A stretch of 64,000 bases of DNA from Streptomyces sp. NRRL F-5135 (lineage in GTDB: Bacteria; Actinomycetota; Actinomycetes; Streptomycetales; Streptomycetaceae). Under the pieces are notes generated by a model. That model had not been told where the DNA came from. It worked only from the letters and a program-made list of their open reading frames with translations, and searched no databases. Below are positions 17,210-24,647 of this stretch, piece by piece (the first letter of the stretch is position 1; every line of letters starts with the position of its first letter). The DNA lies in assembly GCF_000719775.1 (NCBI RefSeq), contig NZ_JOHR01000005.1, positions 124,001-188,000 of the forward strand. The letters are read 5' to 3'. The translations under genes were made by a program, and so were the position numbers.

Positions 17210-19762
17210 ATGGCTGTGCGAAGAGTACGTGGAAGATTATCCCGGACAGCCGGAAAGCGTACGGGTCCGCTGGCGCGAGCGGGCCTGTGCGTTTTCTTGC
17301 TGTTGGGCAGCGCCATGGGCGCGACGGCCGGGACGGCCACCGCCGCGGCCGGCGACGGAACCCTGACAGTTGAGGTGCTGCGGGATTTCTTCGGCACCGG
17401 CGTGATCAACGCGGCCATGGATGTTCCCCAGCGGGGCATGAAGGTCGAGGTGTCGGACCCTGCCGGCCATCGGGTCACCGGCACCACGGATGCCACCGGA
17501 AAGGTGGTGATATCACAGTCGACCACATTGACCGGTGGCCAGTACCGCGTCGACGTCACCATCCCGGCTCCGTACAACAGGTATCTGCGGGCGGCGCCGG
17601 CCTCGACGGCGGAAAACCACTTCGACAGCTTCACGACGTTCGTGGACGTGTCCGACGGCAAGGACGACGCGGTCATTACCGGTGTCTGGAACCCGGCGGA
17701 CTACGCACTTCCGGACTCACGGTACTTCGTACCGATCCAGAACACCGCCGACGCGCAGGACAAGCGGGCACTGGTGGCGTTCGGGACGGACAAACGAGGT
17801 ACGTGTCCTGACCAGACCGCGTGCCCGACCACGCTCAACACGCAGGACCAGGTGGGCACGACGTTCGCGTTGGCCTACGACAAGTACCGGCAGCGGCTGT
17901 TCCAGGGCGCGTTCGCCCGGCGGTACACCCCGTACGGGCCGGGCGGCGGTGACGCGATCTACACCACGCCGGCCGACGGCGGGAGCGCGCCGACCCTGTT
18001 CGCGAAGGTGCCGGGCGCCGCGGTGACGCCGCACGACGCCACCAACATGAACAAGGACGCCGGGTTCACCGATGCGCCGGGGAAGGAGAGCGTCGGCGGC
18101 CTGGCCCTGTCGGAGGACGGCTCCACGCTGTACGCGGTGAACCTGCGGACCCGGTCCCTGGTCAGCTTCGACGCGACCGGGACCACCGCGTCCGCGCCCG
18201 AGGCGACGGTACGCATCCCGGACCCGGGCTGCGCGAGCCCCGGCGACTGGCGGCCGTTCGGCCTTCAGGCCTACAACAACACGCTGTACGTCGGCGGAGT
18301 GTGCAGCGCGGAGAGCACACAGCAGCGCGAAGACCTGAAGGCCGTCGTCTACACCTACGACGGCGAGCGGTTCACCACGGTGCTGGACCACCCGCTCACC
18401 GCCAAGCGCGGCTCCGTCTTCGGTTCCAACGACGTCGACCGGACCACCCACTGGAACCCGTGGAACACCTCCCTGGACACGTGGGACGAACGGAAGGTGG
18501 GCAACGTCTTCATCGATCCGCAGCCGGCGCTCGCCTCTCTCGCCTTCACCCGCGACGGTTCGATGATCCTCGGTTTCCGCGACAGGTTCATGGACGTCGT
18601 GAGCTGGGGCGGACTGGACCCGAGGCCGGGCGACGACACACCGGAGAACGGCATGGCCGGCGGTGACATCACCATGGTCTGTGCCTCTCCCACCGGTGCG
18701 TACGAGTGGGAAGGCACCGGGAGTTGCCCGAACCACGCCACCCCCGCCACCGATGGCGGCCAGGACGCGGGCGTCGTCGAGTACTTCCCGGGCGACTTCT
18801 TCGGCGGCGGAGTTCACGCGGAGACCGCGCTGGGGTCGGTGGCCTACATCCCGCAGCAGCAGTGGGTCATCAGCACGGAATTCGACCCGACCGTCAACGT
18901 CGCGACCTCCGGGACCGGTTACTACGACGTCACGACCGGTCAGGGCCCGGGCAACGCTCCGGCCACCAACGCGTACCAGTTCGTCAGTCAGGCACAGAGC
19001 GGGTTCGGCAAGGCCGGCGGGCTCGGTGACGTCGCGTACGCGGCGGCGAACGCGCCGATCCAGATCGGCAACCGGGTGTGGTTCGACGGCGACCACAATG
19101 GGATCCAGGACCCCGAGGGCCCCGACGAAGTACCGCTGCCGGACGCGACGATCAACCTGCTGGACGCCGACGGCAAGCAGGTCGCCACGACCACGACCGA
19201 TGCCGCCGGCGAGTACTACTTCGGTGGCGTCGGCGCCGCCTACGAGCTCAGGCCCGGCGCCAAATACACGGTGCAGTTCGACGTGTGTACCGCGGACACC
19301 AGCGAGGTGCCGACCCAGCCGCCGGCCACCGAGCTGCGGTTCACGCTCCCGCGGGCCGGTGACAACCGGGCACATGACTCCAATGTGACCCCGCCGACAA
19401 CCGGGGAGTTGTGCGACGGACAGGCGCCTGTCACGGCACCGGACAAGCCGGGCGAGGTTGATCATACGATCGACGCCGGCGTGTACATCCCCAAGGAGAC
19501 GCCGGCTCCCACGCCGACGCCCACGCCGACCCCCACGCCCACTCCGCCGCCGTCCCCGGTGCCGCCGACCCATGAGCCGCCCGCCTCCGTGCCGCCCAAC
19601 AAGCCGGCCCCCCAGACCGGCGGAGGCTCAGGCTCGCTGGCCAACACGGGTACGTCCGGGCTGCTGAAGATCATCTCCCTCAGCGCCCTGCTGCTCGGCA
19701 CGGGCGCGGCGTTCGCGTTCGTGACCCGGAAGCGACGCCAGGCAGCACTGAGACAGCACTGA
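17210..19762 (+). CDS. Large cell-wall surface protein, SdrD_B domain and LANTG sorting signal (TTA codon)
   Basis: 850 residues. A signal peptide (about 1-45, ending TATAAAG) leads to an extracellular region of about 570 residues with repeated LALSEDGSTLYAVN and LASLAFTRDGSMILGF strands that suggest a beta-propeller. An SdrD_B/Cna-like domain follows (about 620-715; GNRVWFDGDHNGIQD, AGEYYFGGVG), then a Pro/Thr wall-spanning stretch of TP repeats. LANTG at 810-814, a hydrophobic helix and RKRR form a class E sortase signal. No sortase is in the window. The start ATG 17210 has GAGGGGAG upstream. Codon 10 is TTA (17237-17239), so translation should require bldA. It is likely a developmental surface adhesin or scaffold. 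Confidence 0.88.
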   Translation: MAVRRVRGRLSRTAGKRTGPLARAGLCVFLLLGSAMGATAGTATAAAGDGTLTVEVLRDFFGTGVINAAMDVPQRGMKVEVSDPAGHRVTGTTDATGKVVISQSTTLTGGQYRVDVTIPAPYNRYLRAAPASTAENHFDSFTTFVDVSDGKDDAVITGVWNPADYALPDSRYFVPIQNTADAQDKRALVAFGTDKRGTCPDQTACPTTLNTQDQVGTTFALAYDKYRQRLFQGAFARRYTPYGPGGGDAIYTTPADGGSAPTLFAKVPGAAVTPHDATNMNKDAGFTDAPGKESVGGLALSEDGSTLYAVNLRTRSLVSFDATGTTASAPEATVRIPDPGCASPGDWRPFGLQAYNNTLYVGGVCSAESTQQREDLKAVVYTYDGERFTTVLDHPLTAKRGSVFGSNDVDRTTHWNPWNTSLDTWDERKVGNVFIDPQPALASLAFTRDGSMILGFRDRFMDVVSWGGLDPRPGDDTPENGMAGGDITMVCASPTGAYEWEGTGSCPNHATPATDGGQDAGVVEYFPGDFFGGGVHAETALGSVAYIPQQQWVISTEFDPTVNVATSGTGYYDVTTGQGPGNAPATNAYQFVSQAQSGFGKAGGLGDVAYAAANAPIQIGNRVWFDGDHNGIQDPEGPDEVPLPDATINLLDADGKQVATTTTDAAGEYYFGGVGAAYELRPGAKYTVQFDVCTADTSEVPTQPPATELRFTLPRAGDNRAHDSNVTPPTTGELCDGQAPVTAPDKPGEVDHTIDAGVYIPKETPAPTPTPTPTPTPTPPPSPVPPTHEPPASVPPNKPAPQTGGGSGSLANTGTSGLLKIISLSALLLGTGAAFAFVTRKRRQAALRQH

Positions 19763-19771
19763 CAGACGGAT

Positions 19772-19815
19772 GGTCTGCCCGCCCGCGACACACCAGTGGC
19801 GCGGGCGGGCAGACC
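19772..19815 (+). terminator. Strong hairpin terminator after the wall-protein gene
   Basis: Perfect 16-bp stem: 19772-19787 (GGTCTGCCCGCCCGCG) pairs with 19800-19815 across a 12-base loop, starting 10 bases after the stop codon. There is no T-run, as is usual in Streptomyces. Confidence 0.85.
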
Positions 19816-19958
19816 ACACCTGCCGGCTCGTGTCCGATGACCGGTCAATCAGCATCGCGGGCATTGATCGTTCCTCAGCTTCACCCGCCAAGGTTGCCCG
19901 AAACCGGTACCACTTAACGTGCTGTCGTCTGGACCGACCGTAATCGTTCTCGGCTGGG

Positions 19959-20615
19959 TCACGGTGCGACTGCGCGAACGAGGAGCGTTCCGATGTGACC
20001 AGGGCGCGGGGCATTGAGTACCTGGGCGTCGGCCGTGAGGAACCCGGCCCGGGTCAGCAGGCGCTCCCACACCGCCGGACGGTAGCTGTAGCGGTAGGTG
20101 AACATCGCCTTGCCCGCGAAGCCGCCCTTGTACATGCCCTGGGGCCCGTAAGCGCCGGGGATGGCCGGGGGCTGGGAGAAGACGAAGACGCCGCCGGAGT
20201 TGAGCCGCTGACGGACAAGGGGAAAGAGGCGGCTCGGGTCGGTGAACCAGGCGGCTCCGAAGATCGAGTAGACGGCGTCATACGCGTCCTCGTGCTCACA
20301 CAGGTGTTCCAGGACCTCGGAGCACACGAACTCCGCGCCGGTGCTGGCCCACTTCGTGGTGATCTTCTTGACCATGACGGGAGACAGGTCCACGCCCCGA
20401 GCCGTGATGCCGTGCTGAGCGAGGTGGGCGAGGGCGCGGCCGGTGCCGCAGCCGATCTCCAGGACGGAGCGTGGGTTGCCGAGTAGTTCTGGGCCGGGTC
20501 CGTGACCGGCGTACTGGGTCCAGCAGAAGCTCGGCTCCGCGTCGTCCTTGAAGGCGGACTCGGCGAAGGTGTCCCACAGCTCGGTCTCGGCGGCGATGTC
20601 GTGTTGTGCGGGCAA
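19959..20615 (-). CDS. Class I SAM-dependent methyltransferase
   Basis: 218 residues with a Rossmann methyltransferase core. Motif I is VLEIGCGTGRALAHL near residue 52, motif II is ARGVDLSP, and the acidic/aromatic motif IV region is YDAVYSIFGAAWF. Motif VI lies around LNSGGVFVFSQPP. The start is TTG 20615, with GAAGAGGAA 7 bases upstream. A longer reading to 20885 only covers the neighbouring gene in another frame. It is the last gene of a four-gene minus-strand operon whose other members are uncharacterised, so the substrate may be one of those small proteins or a metabolite they bind; this is inference. Confidence 0.85.
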   Translation of the reverse strand: MPAQHDIAAETELWDTFAESAFKDDAEPSFCWTQYAGHGPGPELLGNPRSVLEIGCGTGRALAHLAQHGITARGVDLSPVMVKKITTKWASTGAEFVCSEVLEHLCEHEDAYDAVYSIFGAAWFTDPSRLFPLVRQRLNSGGVFVFSQPPAIPGAYGPQGMYKGGFAGKAMFTYRYSYRPAVWERLLTRAGFLTADAQVLNAPRPGHIGTLLVRAVAP

Positions 20616-20686
20616 GGCGATTCCTCTTCGAAAGGGCTGGCCCCTGTCCTTCGGGGGACCGAGGACAGGGGCCAGGGTAGGACCGT

Positions 20687-21187
20687 TCAGTGGCTGTCGG
20701 GGACCTTGTTGTCGCACGGCGAGCAGTCCGTGCCGTCGATCGCCCACAGCTCCTCGTCGACGTCGAAGCCGATGGACTTCAGGAAGTCCGCCGTGCGCAG
20801 GCACAGGCCGTCGCGGCGGCGCTCGATGAACGGGGCGTGGTGCTTGTAGCGGCCCTCGTTGTACGCATCGCACAGCGCCCACCACACGGGCGTGTCGAGG
20901 ATGAGCTGGTGGACGCCGATGTCGACGAGCTTGCCGACGCCCAGGTGGACCTCCGGGTGCTCCATGCAGCCGATGGTGTACATGACGGCGTTGCCAAGGA
21001 GGCGTTCTGCCATGTCGCGGACCATCGTGTGATCACGCAGCAGCAGGGCGACCTCGCGGTCCCAGAGGGTCATGCCGCTGTCCAGGATGTTGACGGTCAG
21101 GTGCCTGATGTGCGGCTCAACGCCGTTGAGCAGCTCCTTCGGATCCCTGGTGCGGGTGCTGGAAGGGCTGTCGAGCATGACGGTCAT
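20687..21187 (-). CDS. Uncharacterised 166-residue protein of the methyltransferase operon
   Basis: I do not recognise the family with confidence. It is a soluble, mostly helical protein of 166 residues. It has LLNGVEPHIRHLTVNILDSG near the N-terminus and HPEVHLGVGKLVDIGVHQLI and CDAYNEGRYKHHAPFIERR in the middle. The many His residues (VHLG, GVHQL, YKHHAPF) recall glycine-rich-domain-like or metal-binding helical proteins. The tail DGTDCSPCDNK has a CxxC pair that could bind metal or carry a thiol. ATG 21187 follows GGGAA. Its start lies inside the preceding small gene, and the methyltransferase follows 71 bp later. Confidence 0.65.
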   Translation of the reverse strand: MTVMLDSPSSTRTRDPKELLNGVEPHIRHLTVNILDSGMTLWDREVALLLRDHTMVRDMAERLLGNAVMYTIGCMEHPEVHLGVGKLVDIGVHQLILDTPVWWALCDAYNEGRYKHHAPFIERRRDGLCLRTADFLKSIGFDVDEELWAIDGTDCSPCDNKVPDSH

Positions 21188-21389
21188 GGACGTTCCCTTT
21201 CTGGGAGGTCTTGCGGTCATAGGCGTGGTGTGGGCAACCGCAGCGGCGGACGAGCCAGATGCCGTGGGCGTGGGGCAGCGGAATGTCCTCGGTCTGGCGG
21301 CACTCGCGGTGAAGGTCCGTGTAGTCGGACTGGGCGGCAAGCGCGCACTCGGCCGACAGAGGCAAGATCTCGGTGGCGGGCGCGGTCAT
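21117..21389 (-). CDS. Small Cys/His-rich protein, operon member
   Basis: 90 residues, unrecognised. ATG 21389 overlaps the stop of the preceding gene (ATGA), which strongly supports translation. The first 60 residues are protein-like (ILPLSAECALAAQSDYTDL), with a cluster HRECRQ, HAHG, RRCGCPHH that could hold a zinc ion. The last 24 residues overlap the start region of the next gene in another frame and look unlike a normal protein end, so the C-terminus may have been extended by a lost stop. It belongs to the same minus-strand operon. Confidence 0.5.
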   Translation of the reverse strand: MTAPATEILPLSAECALAAQSDYTDLHRECRQTEDIPLPHAHGIWLVRRCGCPHHAYDRKTSQKGNVHDRHARQPFQHPHQGSEGAAQRR

Positions 21390-21802
21390 CCGAGGCGCTC
21401 CGCCCGGTTCATCTCGGTCACACGGGCGCGCAGCACTTCGGTGTCCGTGGTCTGCCGGATGACGTCGGGGTCCGCGTCCCACTCGCGTCCGCCGCCGGGG
21501 GGTCGGAGCTGGACGTAGGGGCCGGCATGCCCCATCACGTAGCCGATCTTGTCCGTCTTCGTGTCGATGACCAGGGTGCCGCTCTTCCCGCGTTGCCATT
21601 GATCACGGCCCCCTCGCCGAAGTGCTTCTGCCAGTCGTTCGGCTACGTCGGCGCGGACGCGCCCCAGCTCGACGAGTTTCAGATCGGGGTTCGCGAAGTC
21701 GACGCCGAGGGAGGGGAAGACGATCCCGACCTCAGCGAGCGCCGCCCTCAGAGACTCCACCGCCGCGTGCGGGTCGACATCCCGCAGTTCCGTCGTAGGC
21801 AT
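21386..21802 (-). CDS. Uncharacterised protein, first gene of the methyltransferase operon
   Basis: 138 residues, no family that I can name. Residues 1-70 look helical (VESLRAALAEVGIVFPSLGV, AERLAEALRR). The second half has a beta hairpin (GTLVIDTKTDKIGYVMGH, GPYVQLRPPGG) and a final helix, VLRARVTEMNRAERLG. The overall shape resembles small binding or adaptor proteins common beside XRE/DUF6879 modules in Streptomyces. It leads the operon and is divergent from the DUF6879/XRE side, sharing the 173-bp iteron region with it. Confidence 0.65.
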   Translation of the reverse strand: MPTTELRDVDPHAAVESLRAALAEVGIVFPSLGVDFANPDLKLVELGRVRADVAERLAEALRRGGRDQWQRGKSGTLVIDTKTDKIGYVMGHAGPYVQLRPPGGGREWDADPDVIRQTTDTEVLRARVTEMNRAERLG

Positions 21803-21842
21803 GAACAGGACGCTAGAGACACGGAGTTGATGACCACCATGG

Positions 21843-21890
21843 AAGTTGCGTGAAGTTGCTTGACTACCCGGTGAGGTTGCGCAAGGTTGC
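21843..21890. promoter_or_regulatory. Four phased ARGTTGC iterons in a divergent promoter
   Basis: AAGTTGC at 21843 and 21853 and AGGTTGC at 21874 and 21884. The spacings of 10, 21 and 10 bp put all four on one face of the helix. They overlap a TTGACT hexamer (21860-21865). The region separates the minus-strand methyltransferase operon from the plus-strand DUF6879/XRE genes. The XRE/DUF5753 protein encoded 0.9 kb away is the natural candidate to bind here. Confidence 0.55.
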
Positions 21891-21975
21891 TGATGTGGGT
21901 CGACGGGACCCCCGACAGAAGACGCCGACCTCCGGGAAGCTTGGGAGATCAGTCCCCCAGTGGAAGGACGTGATC

Positions 21976-22623
21976 ATGGCCCGACGACTGCGCTTCAACG
22001 GCACGGGCAGCGGTGTCAACGGGTGCCCGTCCATTCATGAAGACCTCGACACGGGCGAGGTCATCGTGCACGGCCCGGCCCTCACCGACTCTGACGACGT
22101 CGCTCGGCTTCGGCACCTGAACGAGGGGGAGGTGCCGATCGTGGTGCCACGGGAACTGCTCGTCGACTTCGCCCCCAAGGAGGTCACTCGCTGCCGAACA
22201 TCATCGGGCTGGATGAGTTCGACCGGCTCTTCACCCAGTTCGAGCACACGGCGTGGCGCCTGGAAACCCGCCGCCGGTACGCGTCCGACGAGCTCACAGA
22301 CACGTACGCGCAGTTCACCCGTGGCGAGCCCGTCAACTGGGAAGGCGTCGACACCGAGTGGTGTGCCGAGCGCCGCGAGCAGACCGGGCTCGGCAAACGG
22401 TTCGAGCGTGTCCGCATCGTCGACCACCCGCCGACGGCCGGCCAGCTCTATCTGCTCGACAACGCGCGCCGCAACAGCGCCGTCGGCGAGGAGATCCACA
22501 ACCTGTGGCGAGAGGATGCCGACCGGCTCAGCCTGCCAGACGAAGACCTCTGGATCTTCGACTCCCGGCTGGTCGCCCTGCTCAATTTCGATGACGCCGA
22601 CAACCTGGTCGACGTCGAACTGA
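21976..22623 (+). CDS. Small conserved actinobacterial protein, frame running into DUF6879
   Basis: ATG 21976 follows GGAAGGA. The first 70 or so residues look genuine (RRLRFNGTGSGVNGCPSIHE, DLDTGEVIVHGPAL, IVVPRELLVDFAPKE) and match small proteins that precede DUF6879 genes in Streptomyces. From about residue 73 the frame stays open to 22623, but its composition (Ser/Thr/Arg-rich) shows it is only the shadow of the DUF6879 gene. The natural stop may have been lost, or a -1 frameshift near AAGGAGGT may join the two proteins. The boundary of about residue 70 (near 22190) is therefore the reliable part. Confidence 0.5.
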   Translation: MARRLRFNGTGSGVNGCPSIHEDLDTGEVIVHGPALTDSDDVARLRHLNEGEVPIVVPRELLVDFAPKEVTRCRTSSGWMSSTGSSPSSSTRRGAWKPAAGTRPTSSQTRTRSSPVASPSTGKASTPSGVPSAASRPGSANGSSVSASSTTRRRPASSICSTTRAATAPSARRSTTCGERMPTGSACQTKTSGSSTPGWSPCSISMTPTTWSTSN

Positions 22624-22733
22624 TCACGGAACCTGCGGCGGTCCTGCGGTACGCCATGGCGCGTGACGCGGCGATGCATCACGCCGTCCCGTACGAGCGG
22701 TTCGCGGCGCAGCTGGCCGCGAAGGAGGACTGA
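22191..22733 (+). CDS. DUF6879 family protein with an apparent CTG start
   Basis: 180 residues: LPNIIGLDEFDRLFTQFEHT, AWRLETRRRY, FERVRIVDHPPTAGQ, LWIFDSRLVALLNFDD. The DUF6879 family commonly lies just upstream of XRE/DUF5753 genes, as here. The frame is open from 22095, but it contains no ATG, GTG or TTG until codon 155 or so. CTG 22191 stands where relatives begin with M/V-PNII, and a perfect AAGGAGGT (22177-22184) lies 6 bases upstream. So either CTG initiates translation, or a GTG mutated to CTG, or the protein is made by frameshifting from the preceding frame. It is probably an antitoxin-like or signalling partner; the function is unknown. Confidence 0.7.
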   Translation: MPNIIGLDEFDRLFTQFEHTAWRLETRRRYASDELTDTYAQFTRGEPVNWEGVDTEWCAERREQTGLGKRFERVRIVDHPPTAGQLYLLDNARRNSAVGEEIHNLWREDADRLSLPDEDLWIFDSRLVALLNFDDADNLVDVELITEPAAVLRYAMARDAAMHHAVPYERFAAQLAAKED

Positions 22734-22749
22734 GAGCAGGTGCGCACCG

Positions 22750-23601
22750 GTGAGCACGGACTATCAGCAGGCACGAGAAGCGCTCGGGGTACGGCTACGC
22801 GAACTCCGGCTCTCCGCCCCTGGACGCCGGCTCACCGGCACGGAACTCGCTGAGCAGTACGGGTGGAACAAGTCGAAGGTCAGCAGGCTGGAGAACGGCA
22901 GGCAGACTCCAACACCCGATGACCTTCGCAAGTGGGCGGAGGCAACGGGCCAGCCCGAGGCGTACGACGAGCTGCTGGCCCGCCTCCGTGGCTTCGAGTC
23001 CCACATCCGATCGTGGCGGCGACAGCTGGCCGCCGGTCACAAGCCAGTCCAGGACACCCACCTGAGCGGTCACGCCGACGCCTCCCTGTTCCGTGGCTGG
23101 GAGTCCTCCGTGATCTTCGGGATTCTCCAGACGCCGGACTACGCCCGGTCGATCTTCACGAGGTACGCGGAGCTGCAGCGATCGCCACGCGACACCGAGG
23201 AAGCAGTCCGGTCCCGCATGAAACGGCAAGAGGCGCTGTACGACTCCTCGAAGCGTTTCCACCTCATCCTGTGGGAGGCCGCCCTTCACGCCCTGATCTG
23301 TCCGCCCTCGGTTCTCGCGGCCCAGCTCGACCGACTCGCAGGAGCCGTCGGCCTGGGCACGGTAGAGCTGGGGATCATCCCGCTGTCCGCCTCGCTCAAG
23401 ATCTCCCCAGCCACTGCCTTCTGGATCTACGACGACCGCCAGGTGATCGTCGAGAACTGGCACGCGGAGTTGTGGATCGACGATGGAGCCAGTGTGGACA
23501 CGTATCTCCGGACCTGGAAGACGCTCCGGGTGTCCGCCGTGTACGGCGTTGATGCGCAGAACCTCATCAGTGCAGTACGACGAACGTTGCGTTCGCGCTG
23601 A
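22750..23601 (+). CDS. XRE-family regulator with DUF5753 domain (WhiJ-like)
   Basis: 283 residues. The N-terminal helix-turn-helix (about 10-70) reads LTGTELAEQYGWNKSKVSRL and ENGRQTPTPDDLRKWAEATG. Residues of about 95-280 form a DUF5753 domain (GWESSVIFGILQTPDYAR, RMKRQEALYDS, WEAALHALICPPSV, VELGIIPLSA). Such proteins act with small partner proteins (DUF397 or DUF6879) in developmental control in Streptomyces. The start is GTG 22750, 17 bp after the DUF6879 stop, with only a weak ribosome site, which suggests coupling to the upstream gene. The iterons at 21843-21890 are the likely operator. Confidence 0.88.
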   Translation: MSTDYQQAREALGVRLRELRLSAPGRRLTGTELAEQYGWNKSKVSRLENGRQTPTPDDLRKWAEATGQPEAYDELLARLRGFESHIRSWRRQLAAGHKPVQDTHLSGHADASLFRGWESSVIFGILQTPDYARSIFTRYAELQRSPRDTEEAVRSRMKRQEALYDSSKRFHLILWEAALHALICPPSVLAAQLDRLAGAVGLGTVELGIIPLSASLKISPATAFWIYDDRQVIVENWHAELWIDDGASVDTYLRTWKTLRVSAVYGVDAQNLISAVRRTLRSR

Positions 23602-23765
23602 ACCCGACTTTCGAGAAACTCGTTCTCGACCGCGTCAGCGCTCCCGAGTACGGGAGGGGCTGGCTGGTTCCATCCGTTGAGGCCATGGCATGGACGGTCC
23701 TCGGCCACTCGCTCAAGTGGGACGGCTGACCGGACGTCGGGCACCAGAAACAAACCTGCCGGGGC

Positions 23766-23938
23766 CACGAGACCCGGGACGAGGACATCGCCCGGCTCTC
23801 CCCGTTCAAGCACCGCAACCTGAACCTGCTCGGCCGCTATGGCTTCACCGCCAGCACCCCGGCCGCCGGCGCCCTGCGCCCGCTGCGCGCCCCGGACGCC
23901 CCGACGCCCCCGAGCTGGACGAGGACGGGCAGAGGTGA
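23766..23938 (+). pseudogene. Tn3-family transposase C-terminal remnant
   Basis: Only the last 55 or so residues remain: DEDIARLSPFKHRNLNLLGR then YGFTASTP and LRPLR, the conserved end of Streptomyces Tn3-type transposases. The acidic tail (APELDEDG) is in a different frame, so a one-base frameshift sits near 23900. No start codon and no catalytic residues remain. In the 160 bp before it (23602-23765) I see only a short open stretch (PEYGRGWLVPSVEAM) that I cannot identify. Confidence 0.75.
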
Positions 23939-23968
23939 GTTCAAGAGTGGATCAGAACGCTCGTCGCT

Positions 23969-24532
23969 TCATGGCCTGCGGTGTTGGGCTCGCAGTCCGT
24001 CGAGGATGAACTTCAGCATCCTCCGCCGGGCCTCAGGGGCCGCGTGTGCGACGCCGATGACGGAGAGCAGCAGCGGGTGCAGGTCGTCGGGGCCGAAGTC
24101 CGCTCGCAGGGTCCCGTCCCGGTGCGCCTTCTCTATCAGGACAAACCCGCGTTCCAGCCCCTGCCGGCAGACCTCGTGCAGGGGCGGGGTGAGCTCGGAG
24201 CGCGCGGTGAGCGCGTCGCGCAGGACCGCGTCGCTGCCGCCCAGGGCGCCCAGGCCCTCGACGTATGCGGCGAAACGCTCCCAGGCGGTGGCCTTGTCTT
24301 CCGCGGCGTCGATCACCGCGTTGACCTTGTTGGCCGCCACCTGAGGGGCGACGGCCTCGATGAGCCCGGCACGGCTGCCGAAGCGGTGGTAGATGGTGCC
24401 CGGACTGACGGCGGCGCGGCGGGCGATCTCCTCCAGCGGGCAGTCCAGTCCTCGTTCGGCGAACAGCTCGATGGCCGCGGCGGTGATCTTCTCAATGCTG
24501 CGTCGGGCGTCGCTGCGCAAAGGCGTCGTCAC
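23969..24532 (-). CDS. TetR-family transcriptional regulator
   Basis: 187 residues. The N-terminal helix-turn-helix (about 10-57) reads ITAAAIELFAERGLDCPLEE and ARRAAVSPGTIYHRFGSRAG. The rest is a helical ligand-binding domain of the kind that pairs with oxidoreductase genes. The start is GTG 24532, 7 bases after GAGGAGGA. It is divergent from the SDR gene across a 115-bp gap containing an inverted repeat, so it most likely represses itself and the SDR. Confidence 0.88.
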   Translation of the reverse strand: MTTPLRSDARRSIEKITAAAIELFAERGLDCPLEEIARRAAVSPGTIYHRFGSRAGLIEAVAPQVAANKVNAVIDAAEDKATAWERFAAYVEGLGALGGSDAVLRDALTARSELTPPLHEVCRQGLERGFVLIEKAHRDGTLRADFGPDDLHPLLLSVIGVAHAAPEARRRMLKFILDGLRAQHRRP

Positions 24533-24581
24533 GTCCCGTCCTCCTCGGGTCCTGCATCACCTGCATAATTTGACGATGCCA

Positions 24582-24618
24582 TCAAGATAACTTACGGTCT
24601 CGACCGGAACTAACTTGA
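24582..24618. promoter_or_regulatory. Inverted repeat in the TetR/SDR divergent promoter
   Basis: TCAAGATA (24582-24589) and TAACTTGA (24611-24618) are complementary at 7 of 8 positions with a 21-bp spacer. They lie in an unusually AT-rich stretch between the two starts. This fits a TetR operator, but the repeat is imperfect. Confidence 0.4.
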
Positions 24619-24647
24619 CGCAACCCTCAATCTAGGTGGTGCGGATC

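Noticed and set aside
17717..19573. 618-codon minus-strand frame opposite the wall protein
   Set aside because: It lacks recognisable motifs, while the plus strand has signal peptide, SdrD_B and LANTG signal.
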